Source: Erythroxylum novogranatense
Taxonomy: Eukaryota; Streptophyta; Magnoliopsida; Malpighiales; Erythroxylaceae
Length of the DNA stretch: 64,000 bases
Direction of reading: 5' to 3'
NCBI GenBank assembly: GCA_029891385.1
Contig: JAIWQS010000242.1
Span: forward strand, 97,153 to 161,152
The position numbers were made by a program, and so were the translations under genes. The notes below the pieces were generated by a model that worked only from the letters and a program-made list of their open reading frames with translations, had not been told where the DNA came from and searched no databases. The stretch's first letter is position 1; the number at the start of each line of letters is the position of its first letter. Positions 45,440-55,300 of this stretch are shown piece after piece.

Positions 45440-46455
45440 TTTAAAATAAACAATGATAGATCTAAATTAAGCCGGCATTATATTACTAAGCATTTACGCA
45501 ATATCTATCTACTAGTTGCCTGCTAAGCCTTGTAACTTAGGAAAAGTAAAACAAAAATAAAAATAATATTGTCAAACAATTGATGTAACTTCATCTAAAT
45601 TCAGAGTTTTAAGCATTTTGTTAATTAAGGACTGAATTCAATTAATTTTAAAATATGAATTTTCAATTTTAACACTTCGAAAAATTCATATTTTAAACTT
45701 ACAATTTTTTTTCTTCTTATAATTCATTGAGAACTTTTTATAACTCAGCGGACCCGATTGAATCTAATTCCACACGAGGTCTTTCTTTTTCTCCCCCACG
45801 GAGAGATCAAGCAGCGGATGTTTATTTTGTGCAATCATTTACTTGTCTTCCATGTCAGCAATGGTGTGTGTGGAGTAGTTAACATATGGCATTAGCATAT
45901 CAAATCAGTGTCTTATCAAATATGGCAAGTGACTGTTTATTTACACCCAAGCGCACGCTATTTTTTTGACGCGATTTGATAATTTGTAAACTTTTCAATA
46001 ATATCAATTTGTGCTGTCTTCAATGAATATTATAAATTTTCTAATCATTTTTCTTGTTAGTTTTTGAATATAAACCTAAAAGTTACCATTAAAATGTTAT
46101 ATATCAAAATAAAATTTAAATTAAGCATCTCTCTTAAAAGTTAATTACAAAACAATACAAACTTTACTTAATTTTATAATGACTAGTGATATTATAATAT
46201 TAAATTTTTAATTTTAGTTAAAAATTAACATAAAGTTTTCTATTTTCAGTCACATTATATTAATATTTTTATTATTTGACTGCCGCATAGTGCACTTATG
46301 CCAAAAATGAACGTATTATTAATACATTAAAATATTAAAAACTCTAAAATAATTATAACTCTAAAATAATTATATATTCTTTCATATATTTCATTGTTTA
46401 ATTACTTTAAAATATTTGATATTTTAATTTATTAAATAATTAAATTCATTAAGTA
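45440..46455. other. AT-rich sequence without genes
   Basis: About 1 kb, strongly AT-rich, with no open frame of note, no tRNA and no clear repeat ends. It separates the LINE from the Helitron-like region. Confidence 0.6.
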
Positions 46456-46466
46456 TATATCTAAGG

Positions 46467-46503
46467 CGAATGGGATGGGCGACCATGCAATCCATCCCAT
46501 TCG
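46467..46503. repeat. Perfect 12-bp inverted repeat, Helitron-end-like
   Basis: CGAATGGGATGG (46467-46478) and CCATCCCATTCG (46492-46503) are exact inverse complements around a 13-base loop. They follow a TATATATCTAAGG stretch. A second copy is at 48033-48067 with the same left arm after TATATATATTAAGAG and a mutated right arm. The AT-rich start plus GC stem recalls Helitron termini, but no canonical TC or CTRR end is certain. Confidence 0.55.
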
Positions 46504-46514
46504 TTCATTTATCT

Positions 46515-46640
46515 GACGGCTATATTGATCGGATCTGCTTCATCCATTTAATCCAAATGATTTACATTTTACGCTTTTCATGTAATCGACGGCTATATTG
46601 ATCGAGATCTCCTTCTTCATCCATTTATTTAATCGGATAT
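46515..46640 (+). repeat. ~72-bp tandem duplication
   Basis: GACGGCTATATTGATCG begins at about 46515 and again at about 46588. Each copy is followed by CTTCATCCATTTA-like sequence. Confidence 0.75.
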
Positions 46641-46860
46641 TTATTGAATGTTGTTTCTTCACGCGATATACACGCAATCTTCCGACACAATCTTCAATCT
46701 TGACGCAATCTTCTTGTTGTAATATTTTGTCAGCGACCTTGCAGACGACCGCCAATCGTGCCTTATCTTTGCTTATATGTGTTCATATGTCTTCATTCAT
46801 GTTGTGTCCTTTCTCTCTCTTTGTTTTTCCTCTACGCCTTGCGTTCCTCTCGCTTTCTCC

Positions 46861-46972
46861 ATTTGTTGTTGTCGAAAGAGTATCGATGGTTTCCTCCGTT
46901 CGTGTTGTCGTATTTGTTGTTGTCGAAAGAGTATTAGTGGTTTCCTCTGTTCTGTTGTCCTATTTGTTGTTC
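46861..46972 (+). repeat. ~51-bp tandem duplication
   Basis: ATTTGTTGTTGTCGAAAGAG followed by a GGTTTCCTC segment occurs at 46861 and 46912, with a third start of the phrase (ATTTGTTGTTC) right after. The open frames here are made by this duplication and are not convincing genes. Confidence 0.75.
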
Positions 46973-47038
46973 TTTGTTGATTGGTGAACACCGATACTCT
47001 TTCGCAGAACAATAAACTGCGATGACCACGACAATATC

Positions 47039-47163
47039 CTGAGATAAGAGAAGATGAGCTGCGTAAAGAAGATTTACAAATTACGGTTTCGGTTGGTCTT
47101 AGGTTTCGCCGTGTTACTTGTAAATCTTCTTAACGCTTTTTCTTATCCTCTCTTATCTCTCGT
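47039..47163. repeat. Long imperfect stem-loop
   Basis: The left arm around 47042-47080 contains GATAAGAGAAGATGAGC and AAGAAGATTTACAA. The right arm around 47118-47163 contains TTGTAAATCTTCTTAACGC and TTATCCTCTCTTATC. The arms pair over roughly 35-40 bases with a few mismatches, around a loop of about 40 bases. Confidence 0.75.
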
Positions 47164-47293
47164 GTCGATATCATAGTTGTCATAATTTGTTGTTTTGGTC
47201 ATTCTTGTGAATTGTTGTTCTTTGTCGAAAGAGTTGCTTCATGTTGCTTTTGTCCTTTGTTACTTGTAAATCTTCTTTTAGGATTTTTTTTTG

Positions 47294-47575
47294 TCTGATA
47301 GTTTAGTATTTGGCTATTTTTTTGTAGTGCGAGACTTGGATATGAGGATATTTATCGGATATTGTAGCTTCATAAATTGCAAAATTTCGCTACTTCACCC
47401 GTGAGAAGGCGTAGTCTTGAAGCATAAGGTTTTTTGTTTGTCTGATGGTTTAGTATTTGGCTATTTTCTTTGTAGTGCGAGACTTGGATATGAGGATATT
47501 TATCGATATTGTAGCTTCATAAATTGCAAAGTCGCTACTTCACCGTGAAGAAGCGTAGTCTTGAAGCATAAGGTT
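47294..47575 (+). repeat. ~147-bp tandem duplication
   Basis: Two copies begin TCTGATAGTTTAGTATTTGG (47294) and TCTGATGGTTTAGTATTTGG (47441). Each ends GTCTTGAAGCATAAGG. A third, shorter match (GACTTGGATATGAGGAGAT) lies at about 47642 and again at about 47755. Confidence 0.85.
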
Positions 47576-48032
47576 GTTTAAGGTTTTCACCAACTTGCGT
47601 CGGAGGTTTTGGTGTGTCTGAGATGTTTTCGAGGCTCTGACGGACTTGGATATGAGGAGATTTTTCATGTTGCCATCTGTAACACGGATGGCTCGAATAA
47701 AGAATCGTGGTCGAGACTTACGAAAAGAGTGCCCCAAACGAAGGCGTAGTCAGACTTAGCTATGAGGAGATTTATCATAAATTGCAAACATTACTTCACC
47801 ACCATCATCCTCTTTCCTTGTACATATATTTTCTCATATCGAAGCGAACTCCTTTGTGAAAGCGAAGTTTACGATTATCACCAGAATCATCGCTTTAATC
47901 GAAAATGGATCGTTCAACAAAGAAGGCAGTAGTCTGGAGACTTGGATATGAGCGATTCATCGTCGGTCTTTGTCCATATAACTACTGAAGGCTGCGGCTT
48001 TGAAAAGTTTTATTACGTATATATATTAAGAG

Positions 48033-48067
48033 CGAATGGGATGGGCGAGCATGCAATCTATCCCATT
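48033..48067. repeat. Second copy of the GAATGGGATGG inverted-repeat motif
   Basis: CGAATGGGATGGGCGAGCATGC matches 46467-46488 except one base. The right arm is TATCCCATT instead of CCATCCCATT. The AT-rich lead-in is also shared. It lies about 550 bases before the 1.245-kb array. Confidence 0.6.
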
Positions 48068-48119
48068 AAGTTTTATGTCTTAGTTTGATTCTGCAACTTT
48101 TTACGCTTTATGTCTTACT

Positions 48120-48589
48120 TGATGTGCTTTTCACTTTTCAATATCTCACTTTGATCGTTTCACTGTATCGTCTAAACCACGAATTCGGAGGTTATTTGCT
48201 TTGCTTTCCATCGCCCCGCTTTTCTCACCTCTAACGGCGAAGTGTAAAATATAATGGAGTTGAAAAAGTAGAGCGAAGTTCAAAATATAAGGAGTTGAAA
48301 AAGTTGTGAAGTTAACAATCAGACGGAGAATACAAAAGTGGCGAAGACATAAAAGGCATTTAAAAGCGAGCGATCTGAAGAAAAAGCACGGCCAACCTGG
48401 CATTTAATCAAAAAGCGAGGCGGGTTTTAACTTTTCGATATCTTGCTTTCATCGTTTCACTTCTATGGTCTCGCTTCTTAATTGAGAGGTGATTTGCTTC
48501 TTCTATCGTCTGCTTCTTAATTGGAGGTGATTTGCTTTGCTTTGCTTTCAATCGTCGCTTTTCTCACCTCTAATGCAGACGAAGAAGGG
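48120..48589 (+). repeat. Partly duplicated sequence leading into the array
   Basis: Two related copies start about 48130 and 48430, sharing CTTTTCAATATCTCACTTTGATCG-like text (written here in variants), a GAGGTTATTTGC/GAGGTGATTTGC segment and CGCTTTTCTCACCTCTAA. Short GCGAAGTTCAAAATATAA-like phrases of the array's second repeat tract already appear at 48235-48310. Confidence 0.65.
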
Positions 48590-48884
48590 AAAAATGGTGA
48601 AGTTAAAATCGCTGCAGATTTAAAAAGTTGTGAAGTTTAAAATATAAGCGGAGTTCAAAAGTAAGCGAAGTTAACAATCTGAGCGGAGTATACAAAAGTG
48701 AGACGAAGACATAAAGGCAGAATTAAAAGAGACGTGCTAACAAAAACAGACGATGTAATCTGTTTTCATTAACTCATGCATTTGTACATCTAGATATACA
48801 ACTCTTATGAAGACTGAAAATTGAGATTCGGTCTCTAACTATGCCCAAAACACTTGACTAACGTCTCCACTTATATCGATGAGA

Positions 48885-49250
48885 AAATCACTGAAGGAAA
48901 ATCATTTGAAGCGAAAAAATTTGAAAGAAAATCAGTGAAGCGAAAATCAGTGAAAAAATTCAGTGAAGGAAAATCAGCTGAAACAAAATCAAATGAACAG
49001 AAAATCAGTGAAGCAGAAAATCAACTGAAACAAAAATCAGCTGAACCGAAAATCATTGAAACAAAAATCATTTGAAGCGAAAACCAATTGAAGCAAAAAT
49101 CAGCTAAAGGAAAATCAATTTGAAACAAAAAAGCAATTGAAGCGAAAATCAATGAAGCAAAAATCAGTGAAGCAAAAATCAGTGAAGCAAAATCATTGAA
49201 GCGAAAACCAGTGAAGCGAAAATCAGCTGAAATAAAAATCAATTTGAAAG
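48885..49250 (+). repeat. 15-16-bp minisatellite inside each array unit
   Basis: In unit 1, AAAATCAGTGAAGCG-type units follow one another about 24 times. The same tract recurs at about 50140-50505, 51385-51755, 52640-53000, 53885-54245, 55125-55475 and 56355-56725. The flanks (AAAATC and GAAGCG/GAAACA/GAAGGA) are stable. The middle varies among AGT, GGT, ATT, ATTT, AATT, AATTT, AGCT and AAGCT. Translations such as KSVKRKSVKQ on the plus strand or FASLIFASLIF on the minus strand result from the 15-bp period. Confidence 0.9.
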
Positions 49251-49261
49251 AAAGCGATCCG

Positions 49262-49345
49262 TGCATAGATCGGTGTTTTCGGGATAACTTGAGCTATAGA
49301 GCTCAAATGACCCGATTCTTGAAGCATTGTATTCCTAACATATTT
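49262..49345 (+). repeat. LTR-like fragment inside array unit
   Basis: GCATAGATCGGTGTTTTCGG is followed by GATAACTTGAGCTATAGAGC and then CCCGATTCTTGAAGCATTG. The D LTR has ATATCTTGAGCTATAGAGCT plus GATCTGATTCTTCTTG (about 34795-34850), and TTTTTGAAGCGTTGGATTCC (about 34659). The same order and words suggest common origin. Copies occur in all seven units. Confidence 0.65.
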
Positions 49346-52300
49346 CTTTATCTTCTAAACCTCTCAAGTCATCCACTCCACTCTCAACATGCTATAATCT
49401 CACTTAAACTTACATCATCCATCTACCCACATGAATTCCAAAATAATGCTAACTTAACTTACTTAATCAATCTAATCATGCTTAATTTTAAAAAAATATT
49501 TTGGGCGACACTTTTCTTGAATTCTTTATTCTTTTCGTCTTCTTTATTTAAATGCGTCCTTATGGCTGAACATGTCGTCTTTTATGTCTAAATTTCTCGG
49601 ACAATGCTACTACGGATGGGTGGACAAGCGGTTGAACACGAAGGTTATAAATAAGAGTCGAAGTCAACATATTATTTATGCTTTCGCATTCTCCGTCTTT
49701 TTTGTTCGTTTGTTTTCATTCAAATCATATATGTCAAGTCGTTTTACTTAACATGCGATTCAATAGGTTAAAATCGCATAGATTTTTTCTCTCGCGTAGA
49801 TTGAGAAGTAGGCGAAGTTTAAAATCGATGGATTGAAAAAGTGAGCGAAGTCTTAAATATAGACGGAGTTTAAAAGTTGACGAAGTTTAAAATATAAGCG
49901 GAGTTCAAAAAGTAGCGAAGTTAACAATACTGATTTGAGTATACAAAAGTGAGGCGAAGACATAAAGATGAATTTGAAAGCGATAGCTGCGAACAAAAAA
50001 GCAGACGATGTAATCTGTTTTCATTAACTCATGCATTTGTACATCTAGATATACAACTCTCATGAAGATGAAAAATGAGATTGACCTCTAACTATACCCA
50101 AAACACTTGACTAACGTCTCCACTTATCTTTGATGAGAAAATCACTGAAGGAAAATCATTTGAAACGAAAATCATTTGAAAGAAAATCGGTGAAGCGAAA
50201 ATCAATTGAAAAAATTCAGTGAAGGAAAATCATTGAAACAAAATCAAATGAAGCAGAAAATCACTGAGCAGAAAATCATTGAAACAAAAATCAATTTGAA
50301 CCGAAAATCATTGAAACAAAAATCAGTGAAGCGAAAACCAGTGAAGCAAAAATCAGTGAAGGAAAATCATTGAAACAAAAAAGCAGTGAAGCGAAAATCG
50401 GTGAAGCAAAAATCATTGAAGCAAAAATCAGTGAAGGAAAATCGGTGAAGCGAAAACCAGTGAAGCGAAAATCAGCTGAAATAAAATCAATTGAAAGAAA
50501 GCAAATCCGTGCATAGATCGGTGTTTCGGGATAACTTGAGCTATAGAGCTCCAAATGACCCGATTCTTGAAGCATTGTATTCCTAACATATTTCTTTATC
50601 TTCTAAACCTCTCAAGTCATCCACTCCTCTCAACATACTATAATCTCACTTAAACTTACATCATCCATCTACCCACATGAATTCCAAAATAATGCTAACT
50701 TAACTTACTTAATCAATCTAATCATGCTTAATTTTAAAAAAATATTTTGGGCTGACACTTTTCTTGAATTCTTTATTCTTTTAAGTCTTCTTTATTTAAA
50801 TGACGTCATTTGTATGGCTGAACATGTGCGTCTTTTATGTCTAAATTTCTCGGACAATGCTACTACAGATGGGTGGACAAGCGGTTGAACACGAAGGTTA
50901 TAAATAAGAGTCAAGTCAACATATTATTTATGCTTCGCATTCTCGCCTTTTTTGTTCGTTTGTTTTCATTCAAATCATATATGTCAAGTCGTTTTACTTA
51001 ACATGCGATTCAATAGGTTAAATCTGCATAGATTTTTTCTCGCGTAGATTGAAGAAGTAGCGAAGTTCAAAATCGATGGATTGAAAAAGTGAGCGAAGTC
51101 TTAAATATAGACGGAGTTTAAAAAGTTGACGAAGTTTAAAATATAAGCGGAGTTCAAAAAGTGAGCGAAGTTAACAATCTGAACGGAGTATACAAAAGTG
51201 AGGCGAAGACATAAAGGCATTTAAAAGCGAGCGCTGCGAACAAAAACAGACGATGTAATCTGTTTTCATTAACTCATGCATTTGTACATCTAGATATACA
51301 ACTCTCATGAAAGTGAAAAATGAGATTGACCTCTAACTATGCCCAAAACACTTGACTAACGTCTCCACTTATCTTTGATGAGAAAATCACTGAAGGAAAA
51401 TCAATTTGAAACGAAAATCGGTGAAAGAAAATCAGTGAGCGAAAATCATTTGAAAAAAATTCAGTGAAGGAAAATCATTGAAACAAAATCAGTTGAGCAG
51501 AAAATCATTTGAGCAGAAAATCATTGAAACAAAATCAATTGAACAGAAAATCAATTGAAACAAAAATCAATTTGAAGCGAAAACCAATTGAAGCAAAAAT
51601 CATTTGAAGGAAAATCATTGAAACAAAAAGCAATTGAAGCGAAAATCATTTGAAGCAAAAATCATTTGAAGCAAAAATCAGTGAAGGAAAATCATTTGAA
51701 GCGAAAACCATTGAAGCGAAAATCAAGCTGAAATAAAAATCATTTGAAAGAAAGCGGTCAGTGCATAGATCGGTGTTTTCGGGATAACTTGAGCTATAGA
51801 GCTCCAAATGACCCGATTCTTGAAGCATTGGATTCTAACATATTTCTTTATCTTCTAAACCTCTCAAGTCATCCACTCCACTCTCAACATGCTATAATCT
51901 CACTTAAACTTACATCATCCATCTACCACATGAATTCCAAAATAATGCTAACAACTTACTTAATCAATCTAATCATGCTTAATTTAAAAAAAATATTTTG
52001 GGCTGACACTTTTCTTGAATTCTTTATTCTTTTCGTCTTCTTTATTTAAAGACGTCCTTCGCATGGCTGAACATATCGTCTTTTATGTCTAAATTTCTCG
52101 GACAATGCTACTATGGATGGGTGGACAAGCGGTTGAACACGAAGGTTATAAATAAGAGTCGAAGTCAACATATTATTTATGCTTTCGCATTCTCCGTCTT
52201 TTTGTTAGTTTGTTTTTCATTCAAATCATATATGTCAAGTCGTTTTACTTAACATGCGATTCAATAGGTTCATCTGCATAGATTTTTTCTCGCGTAGATT

Positions 52301-55300
52301 GAGAAGTAGGCGAAGTTCAAAATCGATGGATTGAAAAAGTAGCGAAGTCTTAAATATAGACGGAGTTTAAAAAGTTGTGAAGTTTAAAATATAAGCGGAG
52401 TTCAAAAAGTAGACGAAGTTAACAATCTGAGACGGAGTATACAAAAGTGAGGCGAAGACATAAAGGCATTTAAAAGCGAGACAGCTGCGAACAAAAGCAG
52501 ACGATGTAATCTGTTTTCATTAACTCATGCATTTGTACATCTAGATATACAACTCTCATGAAGATGAAAAATGAGATTGACCTCTAACTATGCCCAAAAC
52601 ACTTGACTAACGTCTCCACTTATCTTTCGATGAGAAAATCACTGAAGGAAAATCGGTGAAATGAAAATCAATTTGAAAGAAAATCAGTGAAGCGAAAATC
52701 AGTGAAAAAAATTCAGTGAAGGAAAATCATTGAAACAAAAATCAGTGAAGAAAATCAATTTGAAGAAAATCATTTGAAACAAAATCAATTGAACAGAAAA
52801 TCAAGCGAAACAAAAATCATTTGAAGCGAAAACCGGTGAAGCAAAAATCAGTGAAGGAAAATCATTTGAAACAAAAAAGCAAGTGAAGCGAAAATCATTT
52901 GAAGCAAAAATCAATTGAAGCAAAAATCAGTGAAGGAAAATCATTTGAAGCGAAAACCAGTGAAGCGAAAATCAGCTGAAATAAAAATCAGGTGAAAGAA
53001 AGCGATCCGATGCATAGATCGGTGTTTTCGGGATAACTTGAGCTATAGAGCTCCAAATGACCCGATTCTTGAAGCATTGGATTCTAACATATTTCTTTAT
53101 CTTCTAAACCTCTCAAGTCATCCACTCCACTCTCAACATGCTATAATCTCACTTAAACTTACATCATCCATCTACCCACATGAATTCCAAAATAATGCTA
53201 ACTTAACTTACTTAATCAATCTAATCATGCTTAATTTTAAAAAAATATTTTGGGCACGACACTTTTCTTGAATTCTTTATTCTTTTCGTCTTCTTTATTT
53301 AAATGCGTCATTGTATGGCTGAACATATCGTCTTTTATGTCTAAATTTCTCGAGACAATGCTACTACAGATGGGTGGACAAGCGGTTGAACGAAGGTTAT
53401 AAATAAAAGTCGAAGTCAACATATTATTTATGCTTTCGCATTCTCCGTCTTTTTGTTCGTTTGTTTTCATTCAAATCATATATGTCAAGTCGTTTTTACT
53501 TAACATGCGATTCAATAGGTTCCGCGCATAGATTTTTCTCTCGCGTAGATTGAGAAGTGAGCGAAGTTCAAAATCGATGGATTGAAAAAGTAGCGAAGTC
53601 TTAAATATAGACGGAGTTTAAAAGTTGACGAAGTTTAAAATATAAGCGGAGTTCAAAAAGTAGACGAAGTTAACAATCTGAGCGGAGTATACAAAAGTGA
53701 GCGAAGACATAAAGGCATTTAAAAGCGAGACAGCATGAACAAAAGCAGACGATGTAATCTGTTTTCATTAACTCATGCATTTGTACATCTAGATATCTGA
53801 CTCTCATGAAGGCGAAAAATGAGATTGACCTCTAACTATACCCAAAACACTTGACTAACGTCTCCACTTATCTTTCGATGAAAATCACTGAAGGAAAATC
53901 ATTTGAAGCGAAAATCAATTTGAAAGAAAATCGGTGAAGCGAAAATCGGTGAAAAAATTCAGTGAAGGAAAATCAATTTGAAACAAAAATCAAGTGAGCG
54001 AAAATCATTGAGCGAAAATCAATGAAACAAAAATCAGCTGAACAGAAAATCAGTGAAACAAAAATCAATTGAGCGAAAACCATTGAAGCAAAAATCATTT
54101 GAAGGAAAATCATTGAAACAAAAAGCAATTGAAGCGAAAATCATTTGAAGCAAAAATCAGGTGAAGCAAAAATCAGTGAAGGAAAATCATTTGAAGCGAA
54201 AACCAGTGAAGCGAAAATCAGCTGAAATAAAATCAATTGAAAGAAAATCGTGCATAGATCGGTGTTTCGGGATAACTTGAGCTATAGAGCTCAAATGACC
54301 CGATTCTTGAAGCATTGGATTCTAACATATTTCTTTATCTTCTAAACCTCTCAAGTCATCCACTCCACTCTCAACATGCTATAATCTCACTTAAACTTAC
54401 ATCATCCATCTACCACATGAATTCCAAAATAATGCTAACTTAACTTACTTAATCAATCTAATCATGCTTAATTTTAAAAAAATATTTTGGGCTAACACTT
54501 TTCTTGAATTCTTTATTCTTTTCGTCTTCTTTATTTAAATGCGTCCTTTGTATGGCTGAACATATCGTCTTTTATGTCTAAATTTCTCGAACAATGCTAC
54601 TATGGATGGGTGGACAAGCGGTTGAACACGAAGGTTATAAATAAAGTCGAAGTCAACATATTATTTATGCTTTCGCATTCTCGAGTCTTTTTGTTCGTTT
54701 GTTTTCATTCAAATCATATATGTCAAGTCGTTTTTACTTAACATGCGATTCAATAGGTTAAAATCGCATAGATTTTTTCTCGCGTAGATTGAGAAGTAGG
54801 CGAAGTTCAAAATCGATGGATTGAAAAAGTGAGCGAAGTCTTAAATATAGACGGAGTTTAAAAGTTGACGAAGTTTAAAATATAAGCGGAGTTCAAAAAG
54901 TGAGCGAAGTTAACAATACTGAACGGAGTATACAAAAGTGAGACGAAGACATAAAAGGCAGAAAAGCGAATAGCTGCGAACAAAAGCAGACGATGTAATC
55001 TGTTTTCATTAACTCATGCATTTGTACATCTAGATATACAACTCTCATGAAGGCGAAAAATGAGATTGACCTCTAACTATGCCCAAAACACTTGACTAAC
55101 GTCTCCACTTATCTTTCGATGGAAAATCACTGAAGAAAAATCGGTGAAGCGAAAATCATTTGAAAGAAAATCATTGAGCGAAAATCGGTGAAAAAAATTC
55201 AGTGAAGGAAAATCAGTGAAACAAAAATCAACTAATAGAAAATCAATTTGAGCAGAAAATCATTGAAACAAAAATCATTGAGCAGAAAATTATTTGAAAC

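Noticed and set aside
46598..46987. Possible host gene (129-codon frame)
   Set aside because: It is created by the 51-bp tandem duplication and pyrimidine-rich text; there is no domain and no support upstream or downstream.
48885..49250. CRISPR-like array of short repeats
   Set aside because: The repeats abut with no unique spacers, and the context is eukaryotic.
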